Assembly: GCF_024300625.1 (NCBI RefSeq)
Contig: NZ_CP101322.1
Coordinates: 881,992-945,991, forward strand
Length of the DNA stretch: 64,000 nucleotides
Direction of reading: 5' to 3'
From: Halovivax gelatinilyticus
GTDB lineage: Archaea > Halobacteriota > Halobacteria > Halobacteriales > Natrialbaceae
Position numbers and translations under genes: made by a program. The notes under the pieces are model-generated. The model did not search any database. It had not been told where the DNA came from and saw only the letters and a list, made by a program, of their open reading frames with translations. This document shows, piece by piece, positions 37,216-47,655 of the stretch (the first letter of the stretch is position 1; the number at the start of each line of letters is the position of its first letter).

Positions 37216-37580
37216 CCCATAACTTTTTCCGCGGTACGGTTTCGGTCGCGCCGTGTGATCGACTAATCTTTAAGTCGGCCAATCTGCCAAGGTATTGACT
37301 CTACGGACTTGGAGTGAACCCTTTCGGCGACCATTACACTACCACTGATCGCGTTTTCCAGCCGATGTAGCAGAACTATCGATGCGGTCGTGATCATCCG
37401 GAACACCGTCAACCGGTTCCGCGAGCATTCGACCAGACGATTCGACTCGGTAAGTCAGGGGATGTCAAATAGCAATCCCAAATGGCTTGACAGCCACGTT
37501 GGATGATTGTTTTGAAGTTTGGAGACAACGACTGCGAGCTAGTCAGAACCGACAATTGAAACCAGAAAATAGAAGAGATC

Positions 37581-37808
37581 TTAACTCGAACCCCACCCGT
37601 TATTTCTATAATAAAGTATAAATGACACAATAGCGAAAGTTATTCCAAAAATTGTCCCATGTAAGATAGCTTCTTTATACGATCCACCGGTAGCGCCTGC
37701 ATATAATATAACTGCCAACAGTGGTACAATGATGTACAACATGAATAGTACCAGGGGGTGGTTATTCAGCCACGACTCTACCGATTTATATCGCCGATGA
37801 ATTTTCAT
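37581..37808 (-). CDS. Small two-helix membrane protein; candidate immunity protein
   Basis: A 75-residue basic membrane protein. Residues about 18-37 (PLVLFMLYIIVPLLAVILYA) and 47-66 (AILHGTIFGITFAIVSFILYY) form two helices, with both ends probably cytoplasmic. An AT-rich taatatt lies at 37820-37826, just upstream. No family recognised. Its place next to a Tat-exported cysteine-containing protein in the same foreign segment suggests a protective or accessory role, which is speculative. Confidence 0.6.
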   Translation of the reverse strand: MKIHRRYKSVESWLNNHPLVLFMLYIIVPLLAVILYAGATGGSYKEAILHGTIFGITFAIVSFILYYRNNGWGSS

Positions 37809-38090
37809 ATTCTTGACTGTAATATTCGAGGTGTGCCATTATACCGGGAAGGAGGTGTTGATCTGCAGTCACTGTGAATGTTGGTTGAGCTTATACTATT
37901 CATGTACACCCCGGATTCGGGTTATTATCGTAATTAACCCTATGATAACTCAAAGACATGACGATCCAAGCCAGGTCATTTTGCGAATAATTAGGGTGAA
38001 GAGACAATAGCCAGAACTTACCTCTCACCTCAATACTAAAAACCCTAAGTAAAGATTCGATGTTTTCATATTTTATAATTTTATTTGTGT

Positions 38091-38861
38091 TTATAATATA
38101 TCTTGCGCAGTGTGTCCCGGGGCGGTTACCTTTCGCATGAATACGTCAACTGGAATTTCATTCTCACCAATAAACGATCGGTCGACCACTCCTGCTCTAA
38201 TGACGGGGAAGCGAGTCCATGACTGGTGGTCGTCCCAAACCGCAAATGCAACACGACGCCCCTCCAGGTTCTCCTGTAGTAACCGCGCAAGTGTAGCGCA
38301 CGCCCCTCCGAACAGCATCCTTACGATCGTTCCCGCATACGGAATTACCGCGCATAGCGCTCCGCCCAACGCTGTCGCGCTGTAATTTTCGAGTCCATCA
38401 CCAAGCACAACACCAGCGCCTATTTGATAATGGCTAATATATGGAATTGAGCAACCTTCAAACCTCTCATTGAAAGTTACATACTCCTCAATTATAGAGT
38501 CCAGGTTGTTGATCTCCTTTACATCGATAGGTTCCAGTTTAAGGGGCTTATCATCAACGGCATAAGCCATTATTTCCTCATAAATTTCTTTGTTCTTGTC
38601 TTCTCGGACTATGGAGATCGATCGCTTCTCCTTATCATGGAGGTATAGAAGTGTTTCAGTATCGCTTTCAAGCTTTAAGTATTCTATGCCGGTTTCTTTA
38701 TCCACATAAATCGTTCGAAGGGAACATTCTTCCGAGTTTGATTCAGACGTTGATGCCTGTACAGGAGATCCAAGTACTCCAACACCAATTGGAACACCTG
38801 CGCTCGCTTTGAGGACTGTTCTCCGTGTACTTCCGTTCGTGTCGTAGTTTTCGCCAGACAT
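38091..38861 (-). CDS. Tat-exported protein with Gly/Ala/Cys-rich hydrophobic segment; halocin-like candidate
   Basis: A 256-residue protein. The Tat signal STRRTVLKASAG (R13, R14) is followed by a hydrophobic stretch and a likely cut after PVQA. The mature N-terminal half is charged and strand-like (TIYVDKETGIEYLKLE). Residues about 147-195 are hydrophobic and rich in Gly and Ala (IGAGVVLGDGLE, ALGGALCAVIPYAG, MLFGGACATLARLL). Cysteines lie at 46, 137, 170 and 188. The layout (Tat leader, hydrophilic region, hydrophobic cysteine-bearing region) is reminiscent of halocin precursors, but no direct match to one is claimed. ATG 38867 is an alternative start. Confidence 0.7.
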   Translation of the reverse strand: MSGENYDTNGSTRRTVLKASAGVPIGVGVLGSPVQASTSESNSEECSLRTIYVDKETGIEYLKLESDTETLLYLHDKEKRSISIVREDKNKEIYEEIMAYAVDDKPLKLEPIDVKEINNLDSIIEEYVTFNERFEGCSIPYISHYQIGAGVVLGDGLENYSATALGGALCAVIPYAGTIVRMLFGGACATLARLLQENLEGRRVAFAVWDDHQSWTRFPVIRAGVVDRSFIGENEIPVDVFMRKVTAPGHTAQDIL

Positions 38862-38879
38862 TATCATGGAGGTTGTTTT

Positions 38880-38891
38880 ATTATTATATAA
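38880..38891 (-). promoter_or_regulatory. TATA element of the Tat-exported island gene
   Basis: On the minus strand the box reads ttatataataa. It is centred about 25 bases before the ATG at 38861, the spacing of a leaderless archaeal promoter. Confidence 0.6.
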
Positions 38892-39119
38892 CTTTAACTA
38901 ATTTCTATTCAATATAATAGGTTCGGGCCGAGGGATGGACCATACGATTAAATTGGTTTTGAGTAAGATAACAAGCCAAGATCGATAGGTTTAAATACTT
39001 AGTCTCAATTAATTTATATTTATTATTACATCCCATGGTTGGCATATGATATGGTTGGAGTGTGGAATTGTTGCGGGTCTTGAATAGTGTTCGACGACCC
39101 TGCCTTCGGCCTCGCTCAG

Positions 39120-39311
39120 TCCTCGCTACTCACGGCTCTCGTCGGTCGCCGTTCGTCGTTCCGAGGACGTCGCTCGCTACGCTCTGTTCACGGCTTCGCC
39201 GTTCACGTTTCCGAGGTCTCACTACGTTCGACCTCGCTCTCGCTCAATCCTCGCTACTCACGGCTCCCGCTGGTCGCCGTTCGTCATTCCGAGGACGTCG
39301 CTCGCTACGCT
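39120..39311. repeat. Right flank repeats: 64-nt tandem units and the 85-nt direct repeat
   Basis: Bases 39120-39183 and 39248-39311 match at 60 of 64 positions with a period of 128 bases. The segment 39160-39244 is the partner of 37081-37166 at the left side of the island. The sequence ends four bases before the stop of the rnr-like gene. It lies between that gene and the AT-rich island; no ORF here looks real. Confidence 0.75.
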
Positions 39312-39314
39312 CGC

Positions 39315-40643
39315 TCAGTCCTCGCTAACCTCGATCCCCCGATTGTTCACCGCCATCGGATCGAGACCGACCTCCTGGAGGAACTGCTTGTACTCGCGTT
39401 CACACTGTTCTGCGTCCTTTTGCTTGTCGCTCGCGCGGTCGCAGAGTTCGATCAGGTTCTCGGGGACGTCGTTCTGGTAGACGATCCAGTGGTTGATCAG
39501 GTCAGAGAGGCGCCGAATGGGGCTGGTGAAATGGCCGTAGATCTCGAAGTTGAGCGCGTGGTGGCCGCCGAAGGGGTCGTTCATGTACTTCGCGCGGGGC
39601 ATCACCTTCATCACGGCCCACTGGATCTTATCGAGCTGGCGACCGGGTGCCTCCTCTAAGGTGGCGTTGACGGCCTTCCGGGGGTCGTCCCATTTGTCAC
39701 CGGGGATCGAGACACCGTCGAGTTCCTGAATCTCCTGTAGCGCCTTCGACCACTCGTCGGGCGTCGGCTGCGGGTGGACGCGGTACATCGCCTCGACGCC
39801 CCGATTCCACATCAGCTCGTGCGTGACGGCCTTGTTGGCCTTGAGCATGCACTCTTCGATGATGGTGTGGGCGCGATCGCGACTGGGATTCAGGACGAGC
39901 GAGCCGTCCTCCTTGCGCTGTTCGTGCATTCGGTTGGCGAGTTCGAAGACGAGCGAATTCTCCTCGTGCAACGGCGCCTCCGGGTCGTCGAGGCGCTTTT
40001 CCGCCTGCGCGTAGGTGAGCCGTTCGTCAGACTCGATGACGGACTTGTAGATGTCGATCGACTCGTAGCCGAGGTGTTCCTTATCGAGGTGCATCTCGAC
40101 GGTGTGGGCGAACCGTTCTTCGTTCGGGACGAGCGAGCAGACCGACTCCGCCAGGATCGGCGGCAGCATGTGGATGGTGTACGCCGGCAGGTAGACCGTG
40201 TTCGCCCGCTTTACGGCCTCGTCCCACATCGCCGAGCCGGGGTGGACGTAGTTGGTTACGTCCGCGATGTGCACCCAGAGGACGTACTCGTCCTCGCGCT
40301 CTTCGACGGAGATGGCGTCGTCGAAGTCCTGGGCGTCGATCGGATCCGTCGTCCACGTCGTCAGGTCCCGCAGGTCCTCGCGATCGTCGATCACGGCGTC
40401 GATGTCCGCCTGGACGTCGTCGGTCAGTTCCGCGGCCTCTTCGACGACGGCGTCGGGAAACGCGTCGCGAATGTCGAACTTCTCGAAGAGCTCCTCGCGT
40501 TTGTTCTCCAGGTGGCGAGCCAGATCCTCGTCGATCTCGACGGGACCCTGGCCCGCTGCCGTGCCGGCTTCGGCCTGTGCCTCGGCGGCGGAAGCCTCGT
40601 CGGCGACGGCCGACTCCTCGCCGGCTGCTGCGTCGTCGGTCAT
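39315..40643 (-). CDS. RNB-domain exoribonuclease (RNase R/II-like)
   Basis: A 442-residue 3'-5' exoribonuclease. After an Ala/Glu-rich acidic N-terminus, the RNB domain shows TTDPIDAQDFDDAISVE, whose aspartates bind the catalytic magnesium ions. It continues with LWVHIADVTNYV, YLPAYTIHMLPPILAE and the C-terminal NDPFGGHHALNFEIYGHFTSPIRRLSDLINHW. It lacks the cold-shock and S1 domains of bacterial RNase R, as usual for haloarchaeal members. ATG 40643 is chosen; a second copy of its last codons lies at 37170-37215. Confidence 0.92.
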   Translation of the reverse strand: MTDDAAAGEESAVADEASAAEAQAEAGTAAGQGPVEIDEDLARHLENKREELFEKFDIRDAFPDAVVEEAAELTDDVQADIDAVIDDREDLRDLTTWTTDPIDAQDFDDAISVEEREDEYVLWVHIADVTNYVHPGSAMWDEAVKRANTVYLPAYTIHMLPPILAESVCSLVPNEERFAHTVEMHLDKEHLGYESIDIYKSVIESDERLTYAQAEKRLDDPEAPLHEENSLVFELANRMHEQRKEDGSLVLNPSRDRAHTIIEECMLKANKAVTHELMWNRGVEAMYRVHPQPTPDEWSKALQEIQELDGVSIPGDKWDDPRKAVNATLEEAPGRQLDKIQWAVMKVMPRAKYMNDPFGGHHALNFEIYGHFTSPIRRLSDLINHWIVYQNDVPENLIELCDRASDKQKDAEQCEREYKQFLQEVGLDPMAVNNRGIEVSED

Positions 40644-40761
40644 GTGCGACTCTTGGAGCGACCGGGTGAAAGTCGTGTCGGACCCACCGACCGTCGGATC
40701 GATCCGAGCCCGCACCAGAGAAATCAAAACGTTTACACGCGCAAACAGCTAGCTACAGCCG

Positions 40762-41841
40762 ATGTCCGCCATCGAACTCAGCGGCGTCACCAAACGGTAC
40801 GGTGGCGTCACCGCCCTCCGCGACATCGATCTCACCGTCGAACACGGCGAAGTCTTCGGATTTTTGGGGCCCAACGGCGCCGGGAAGTCGACGACGATCG
40901 ACATCCTGCTACGCTATACCCACCCGACCGACGGTCGCGTCGAGGTGCTCGGTCACGACGTCGACGCCGATCCGGTCGCCGTTCGCGAACGGACCGGCAT
41001 CCTGCCCGAAGGGTTCGCCCCGTTCGAAACGATGACGGGGCGCCACCACGTCGAGTACGCGATCGAGGCGACCGGCGCGGACGACGACCCCGACGACCTC
41101 CTCGAACGCGTCGACGTCGCACACGCCGCCGACCGACCGGCGCGAAACTACTCGAAAGGGATGGCCCAGCGCCTGACGCTCGCGATGGCGCTCGTCGGCG
41201 ACCCCGACCTGCTGATCCTGGACGAACCCTCGACCGGCCTCGATCCCCACGGCGTCCGCCAGATGCGTCGAATCGTCCGCGAGGAGCGCGACCGCGGCGC
41301 GACGGTGTTCTTCTCGAGTCACATCTTAGAACAGGTCGAAGCCGTCGCCGACCGCGTCGCCATCCTGAACGAGGGGCGGTTGGTGACGGTCGACACCATC
41401 GACGGGTTGCGAGAGGCGGTCGGCACGGGGTCGGAACTTACGGTCGAACTCGCCGGCACGGACCCACGAGAACGGGCCGGGACGAGTGCACGCGAACGAG
41501 TCGGGGCAGGTCCATCGGAGACGAAGGTCGCAGCCGAGACGGAGGCCGCCGACGCTGACTCGGTCGCGGTGAGCGAACCGGAGAGCGGCGGACGGTCGGC
41601 ACGTGAGGGGACGACCCCGACCGACGTCGTCGAAACGATCGACGGGGTGTCCGGCGTCCGAACCGTCGACGGCCGTCTCGTCGTCTCCTGTCGACGCGAC
41701 GCGAAGCTCGACGTCCTCGACGACCTGCGCGCGGCCGGATTCGAGATCCGCGACTTTCAGACCGCCGAGACCTCGCTCGAGGAGCTGTTCGTCAGCTACA
41801 CCGACGGGACGCGGGTCGAAGCGACCGGGGGATCGCTATGA
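40762..41841 (+). CDS. ABC transporter ATP-binding protein (ABC-2 exporter)
   Basis: A 359-residue ATPase. Walker A is GPNGAGKSTT, the signature NYSKGMAQRL and Walker B LLILDEPSTGLD. An acidic insert at about residues 225-290 (rich in Glu, Ala, Arg) interrupts the C-terminal part before GVSGVRTVDGRLVV; this region senses nothing known. TATA-like gtttacac lies at 40731-40738. The start of the permease gene overlaps the stop (ATGA), so both form one exporter. Substrate unknown. Confidence 0.92.
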   Translation: MSAIELSGVTKRYGGVTALRDIDLTVEHGEVFGFLGPNGAGKSTTIDILLRYTHPTDGRVEVLGHDVDADPVAVRERTGILPEGFAPFETMTGRHHVEYAIEATGADDDPDDLLERVDVAHAADRPARNYSKGMAQRLTLAMALVGDPDLLILDEPSTGLDPHGVRQMRRIVREERDRGATVFFSSHILEQVEAVADRVAILNEGRLVTVDTIDGLREAVGTGSELTVELAGTDPRERAGTSARERVGAGPSETKVAAETEAADADSVAVSEPESGGRSAREGTTPTDVVETIDGVSGVRTVDGRLVVSCRRDAKLDVLDDLRAAGFEIRDFQTAETSLEELFVSYTDGTRVEATGGSL

Positions 41842-42650
41842 GCTGGCGACTGATCGCCCGCAAGGAAGTGGGAGATCTCTACCGAAACCGACAGTTACAC
41901 GGCAACCTCGCCGCGTTCGTCGTCCTCTTCGGTCTACTCGGGTACGTCCACGCTCGCTCGGCCGGCCGCGGACACGCGGAGCCGAACGAGTTGATCGGCG
42001 TCATCGGATTGTTGAGTTTGATCGTCGTTCCGGCGATCGGCCTCATGCTCTCCTACGAAACGATCGTCAAACGGCGACACAACGGCCAACTGGCCCTGCT
42101 ACTCGGATTTCCGCACCACCGTCGGGACGTCGTCCTCGGCGGCTACGTGGGACGGCTGCTCGTCGTCACGGCGCTGGTCGTCGCCGGGTTCTGGACCGCC
42201 GGGGTCGTCGCATTCTTCTTCGGGGCGTCGGTACCGGCGCAGGCGTACCTCACGTTCCTGGTCGCAACCGTCCTGCTCGCGCTCGCCTACGTGGCGATGG
42301 GAATCGCCCTCTCGGCCGGGTTTCGCTCACCGTCGTGGGCGTCGATCGCCGCCTTCGGGTGCTTTCTGCTGTTCGTGATGGCCTGGCGGTTCGTCCCCGC
42401 CGGGCTCGCCTACGTGCTAAACGGGCTCGAGTCGCCGACGTCGACGCCGTGGTGGGACGCCTACGTCGCGACGCTCTCGCCGAGCGTCGCCTACGAGGAG
42501 CTACTCGCCGCGTGGCTCCCGGCAGCGGCGGCGGGAACGGTGCCGGGCGGCAGCGGAACGGGCGCGACGTACGCCCTCGCCGTCTTCGTCGGCTGGGCCG
42601 TGCTCGTTCCGCTCGCGGGCTACGTCCTGTTCGACCGGACCGATCTCTAG
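41838..42650 (+). CDS. ABC-2 type transporter permease
   Basis: A 270-residue membrane protein with six hydrophobic helices. The N-terminal amphipathic helix WRLIARKEVGDLYRNRQLHGN is typical of ABC-2 permeases, and the motif YETIVKRRHNGQLALLLGFPHHRRDVVLGGYVGR matches the conserved cytoplasmic coupling helix. It partners the ATPase encoded immediately upstream. NosY-like and multidrug exporters share this shape; the cargo is not identified. Confidence 0.9.
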   Translation: MSWRLIARKEVGDLYRNRQLHGNLAAFVVLFGLLGYVHARSAGRGHAEPNELIGVIGLLSLIVVPAIGLMLSYETIVKRRHNGQLALLLGFPHHRRDVVLGGYVGRLLVVTALVVAGFWTAGVVAFFFGASVPAQAYLTFLVATVLLALAYVAMGIALSAGFRSPSWASIAAFGCFLLFVMAWRFVPAGLAYVLNGLESPTSTPWWDAYVATLSPSVAYEELLAAWLPAAAAGTVPGGSGTGATYALAVFVGWAVLVPLAGYVLFDRTDL

Positions 42651-42725
42651 GACGAATTCGATCGGCCCTCGTCGCGCGCACCCGAGAGCGGACGATTTAT
42701 GCGCCACGTACCCGTCCACGCAGGC

Positions 42726-43205
42726 ATGCAGGTCAAATCCCGACACCACCTCCGAAGCGACGACGTCTCGGCCGTCGAAACGGCCGTCGGAGAACGCCTG
42801 GGCGTCGATCTCGACGGTGACGCCTACGAACTCGTCGAGTTCGAAGAGTCCGACTGGGAGGTCGTCCTGGTCGACGGCGAACCGCTCGTGGCCTACTTCG
42901 ACGAGGAGCCGTTTCTCACCGTTCGCGGTGCGAACGCCACCGACCCCGACGACCGACTCGTCATCGTCGACGCCGGAGCCGTCTCGTTCGTCAGCGACGG
43001 GGCGGACGTGATGCGCCCGGGGATCGCCGACGTCCGCGGCGAGATCACAGCGGGCGACCTCGTCCTGATCGCCGAAGAGTCTCACGAGAAAGTACTCGCC
43101 GTCGGCCGATCGCGCGTCGACGGCGACGAGTTGCTCGGCGACGCCGGAAAGGTCGTCGACTCGCTTCACTTCGTCGGCGACGACCTCTACTCATTCAGCG
43201 GGTGA
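42726..43205 (+). CDS. PUA-domain RNA-binding protein
   Basis: A 159-residue protein of the MCT-1/Tma20-like group. An N-terminal domain (VKSRHHLRSDDVSAVETAVGERLG) precedes a PUA domain at about 75-150: VDAGAVSFVSDGADVMRPGIADV, then GDLVLIAEESHEKVLAVGRS. The family binds tRNA or ribosomal RNA, and in eukaryotes it acts in ribosome recycling. ATG 42726 is preferred over an earlier ATG nine codons upstream. Confidence 0.88.
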   Translation: MQVKSRHHLRSDDVSAVETAVGERLGVDLDGDAYELVEFEESDWEVVLVDGEPLVAYFDEEPFLTVRGANATDPDDRLVIVDAGAVSFVSDGADVMRPGIADVRGEITAGDLVLIAEESHEKVLAVGRSRVDGDELLGDAGKVVDSLHFVGDDLYSFSG

Positions 43206-43227
43206 ACCGGCCTCGTACGGGAACCGA

Positions 43228-43941
43228 TCACTCGTTCGTCTCGTCCATCGAATCCTCCTCGTAGGCGTCTTCGTACTTGTCGAGAAGCACCTCGTGGCCC
43301 TCGACGGCGCGCTCGTAGGTCGTCCGCAGGTCGACGATCGGTTCGTACGACGCGTCGACGCGGAGGTCGTTGTACGACGGATCGAACGCGTACTCGCGGG
43401 TGTCGGAGACGCGGAGGGCGGCGCTTTGAATTTCTAAGTCCTCGCGCTTGTCACCGCCTTCTTCCTGCCCGGCTTCGAGCGCGTCGACGAGTCGTTCGGC
43501 AAGCGGTCGATCCTCCTCGCGCTGGGATTCGTAGGTGTCCGCAACCGCGTCGATCACGGGTTCGCCCGTCAACAGGTTCCCCGCGACGGTGTAGCGGTCG
43601 CCTTCGCGGTGGCCGTACCAGGGGCGACACTCCTCGCCGGAGAAGGCGAAGGTCGCCTCGGCGTCGATGCCGTGGAGCTGGCGCTGGGGTGCGCCGTCGT
43701 CGGCGTTGAGCAACGCCTCGAGAGCGTCGTCGACCGCGAGACCGTCCTCGAGGTAGGCGATACCGTCCCGACCCAGGTCGACGTTGACCAGACTCTGGGT
43801 GGCGACGGCGCCGTGTTCGTTCACGAACGGACAAAGTGTCCCGACGGCCGGCAGTCGAGTCGTGACCGCGACGCCGAAGCGGTCGTGCGTCTCGCCGTCT
43901 TCGCCCTCGTAGGACTCGTGTACGCAGATGCTGAAGGTCAT
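43228..43941 (-). CDS. DUF1028 family Ntn-hydrolase-like protein
   Basis: A 237-residue protein. The N-terminus TFSICVHE leads to FGVAVTTRLPAVGTLCPFVNEHGAVATQSLVNVDLG, then GNLLTGEPVIDAVADTYES, all characteristic of DUF1028. The family has a proteasome-like fold and is often found with peptide or uptake genes, but its reaction is not established. The C-terminal 60 residues are acidic. Start at ATG 43941. Convergent with the PUA gene. Confidence 0.85.
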   Translation of the reverse strand: MTFSICVHESYEGEDGETHDRFGVAVTTRLPAVGTLCPFVNEHGAVATQSLVNVDLGRDGIAYLEDGLAVDDALEALLNADDGAPQRQLHGIDAEATFAFSGEECRPWYGHREGDRYTVAGNLLTGEPVIDAVADTYESQREEDRPLAERLVDALEAGQEEGGDKREDLEIQSAALRVSDTREYAFDPSYNDLRVDASYEPIVDLRTTYERAVEGHEVLLDKYEDAYEEDSMDETNE

Positions 43942-44039
43942 CGGCGACCGTTCGAACGGAGCGATCAAAAAACCGCGTGATGCGGTATCGGTTGACGGTG
44001 TCCGCGATCGACTCGAGACGAGCGCGCGGTGGCGGCGCG

Positions 44040-45581
44040 CTATCGCGATAGTTTTTCCCGCGCCGTGATGCCGGCGTGTCCGCCCGCGCCGACCGTGATC
44101 CCGACCATGTACAGCGAGGTGAGCGCGACCCCGAGCGAGGCGCTCTTGAGTCGCGAGTCGGTTTCGGCTTGTGCGTCCGAGAGCGACGCACAGACGTCGA
44201 CGATCCCGCGCGTCACCCGGCTGGTCGCGCTGTCGGGGTGGGCCGCGAGCGTGTCAGCGATCGGGGGGCTGATACGGTAGTAGAGGTCCACCAGCGCCCG
44301 ACCCATCGGCGTGGCCGACATCGAGTCGTCGCGGAATCGGCGGAGCGAGTCGAGCGTCTCGCCCTCGCCGGCGGTGGCGGTCGTGATGAAGCAGCCGCCA
44401 CCGCCGTCGTCGTTCTGACACTCGATCGTCCCGCTCGAACAGTCCTCCGGCGATTCAAGACCGAGCGCAGCGGCGACGTTGAGTCGCCCAGCACCCTGGT
44501 CTTCGTCACACCGACAGATGTCGTCCGCGGTGTCCATGAGTTGTTGCCGAGCTTCGGAATTCGAGTAGCCGTTCGCCATCAGGTGCGCCGCACCGCCCGA
44601 GACGTGCGGGCAGGCCATCGACGTTCCCGAGAGCGTATCGTAGCCGTTGTTGGTGTACGTCGAGTAAACGTCGACGCCGGGAGCCGCGAGATCCACCTCG
44701 GGCCCGGTCGACGAGAAGCTCGCGAGGTCGTCGTTCTCGTCGGTCGCGCTGACGGCGACCACCTCATCGTAGGCCGCCGGATAGCTGACGCAGTTCGAAC
44801 ACTCCCCGTCGTTCCCGGCCGCGGCGACGAGTAGCGTCCCCTGCTGATTGGCGTACTGACACGCGTCCTGTAGTTCCTGCGTGCCGGAGCCGCCGCCGAG
44901 TGAAAGCGATCCGACGTCGATTCCCTGGTCAGCCGTCCAGACGATCCCTTCCGCGACGTCCGAGAGACTGCCGCCACCCGTGCTGTCCAGAACCTTCACC
45001 GCGTACAGCTCGGAATCGAGCGAGACGCCGAGCACGCCGACGCCGTCGTCCGGCGCGACCGCGGTACCGGCACAGTGAGTGCCGTGACCGTTGTCGTCGC
45101 CGTATGGCTCGGGACAGTTCGAACAGGTGGTTCCGAACGCGGCACCGCCGTGAACGTCGAGCGCTTCGTGATCGACCTGCACGCCGGTGTCGATGATCGC
45201 GATGCTCGCGCCGGCGCCCGTTTCGCCGTTGGCGTGGGCGACGTCCGCCGAGACCTGCTCGATCCCGTACGGCGTCGTCTGTAACGCGTAGGCGGGCTGG
45301 TCTTTTTCTACGTATCGAACGTTCGGATTGTTCTCCAGCGCGCGTACCGCCGAGTCGGGAAACTGCCCGGCGACCGACTTCCCGATATCGCCGAAATCCA
45401 GCCGATGGCGTACCTCGGTCGCGTTGGCGGTCGCCACTCCGAAGTCGGCATCCGCCGTGAGTCCGATGATCGTTCGATCGATCGATTCGTCAGCCGTCGT
45501 TTTTCCCGCGAGTCCGACGGTCGCTGCCCCCGCGGCCGCACCGCGAAGGATGCGGCGTCGAGTGATGTTGGTTCGTGCCAT
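44040..45581 (-). CDS. Tat-exported subtilase with CFI-box C-terminal domain
   Basis: A 513-residue protease. It has a Tat signal (TRRRILRGAAAG), an inhibitor-like prodomain (VRYVEKDQPAYAL), then a peptidase S8 domain with the catalytic triad in IIDTGVQ (Asp), GHGTHCAG (His) and GTSMACPHVSG (Ser). After a Gly linker comes CFITTATAGEGETL with LRRFRDDSMSATPMGRALVDLYYRISPP, which fits the CFI-box-CTERM domain; its role is unknown. A TATA-like tttaatatt at 45706-45714 implies a leader of about 100 bases, or use of the ATG at 45692. Halolysins are related but lack this tail. Confidence 0.9.
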   Translation of the reverse strand: MARTNITRRRILRGAAAGAATVGLAGKTTADESIDRTIIGLTADADFGVATANATEVRHRLDFGDIGKSVAGQFPDSAVRALENNPNVRYVEKDQPAYALQTTPYGIEQVSADVAHANGETGAGASIAIIDTGVQVDHEALDVHGGAAFGTTCSNCPEPYGDDNGHGTHCAGTAVAPDDGVGVLGVSLDSELYAVKVLDSTGGGSLSDVAEGIVWTADQGIDVGSLSLGGGSGTQELQDACQYANQQGTLLVAAAGNDGECSNCVSYPAAYDEVVAVSATDENDDLASFSSTGPEVDLAAPGVDVYSTYTNNGYDTLSGTSMACPHVSGGAAHLMANGYSNSEARQQLMDTADDICRCDEDQGAGRLNVAAALGLESPEDCSSGTIECQNDDGGGGCFITTATAGEGETLDSLRRFRDDSMSATPMGRALVDLYYRISPPIADTLAAHPDSATSRVTRGIVDVCASLSDAQAETDSRLKSASLGVALTSLYMVGITVGAGGHAGITAREKLSR

Positions 45582-45856
45582 TGGTTGCCTCGCCGAATGG
45601 CAGTCCGCGACGCCGCGAACCGGTCGGAATCGACGACGTTCGCCACGCCATGACATACCACCCAGCAGCCACAGTCGATGGACATTGGCCATATTACTCT
45701 TTCTATTTAATATTCTATAGAGATAGTCATCAGATAGTCACATTCGATGAAATTGAATATTAACCCCCCTTATGATTATTAGAGGTAATTTCCTCCTGAG
45801 GTTCGACGCGATAATCGAGCGAGCGACGAAGTCCGCTCGAAACGGATTTTGGCCGT

Positions 45857-47389
<1,533 letters not shown>

Positions 47390-47655
47390 GGTAATTTAAC
47401 CCACGATGTGAGTCACCAGATCTAATAATAAAAGACTTCTGGACATTCAATTCGAAGGAAGGAAAATTATTGGTCGTTATGTTGGATCAGATCGAAATAT
47501 TTCGCAGAGACAATCGAATAATGTAAAATGGAATGCGTGACAGGAGGCCGGGGTCACGTGGTTACCGTCCGTTCGATCACCGATGGCGACGAAATCGCCG
47601 CCGAACGAGTGCGTCTGACGTAAGAACTATACTCACCGCGCCGGACTCTCCCTCC

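Larger units (their letters stand above)
37217..39100. mobile_element. Low-GC genomic island between repeats
   Basis: The stretch is visibly AT-rich, with many A/T runs, inside a GC-rich chromosome. It sits between duplicated sequence derived from the rnr 3' end. It contains two minus-strand genes (37581-37808 and 38091-38861). The parts 37217-37580, 37809-38090 and 38893-39100 hold no convincing gene. No integrase, transposase or replication gene is visible, so the mobile nature is inferred from composition and flanks. Confidence 0.6.

Noticed and set aside
37813-38010. A 65-codon plus-strand frame in the island with CHYTG..CSHCEC and a ggaggtg before an inner codon
   Set aside because: It lies across the promoter side of the 75-residue gene, has no plausible promoter spacing and shows no protein-like pattern after the first 25 codons. 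Cysteine pairs in AT-rich random sequence are not enough.
39062-39659. Open frames across the right flank repeats running into the rnr-like gene region
   Set aside because: They are made of low-complexity repeat sequence (SLLTALVGRRSSFRGRRSL twice) and the antisense of rnr. No start signal is present.
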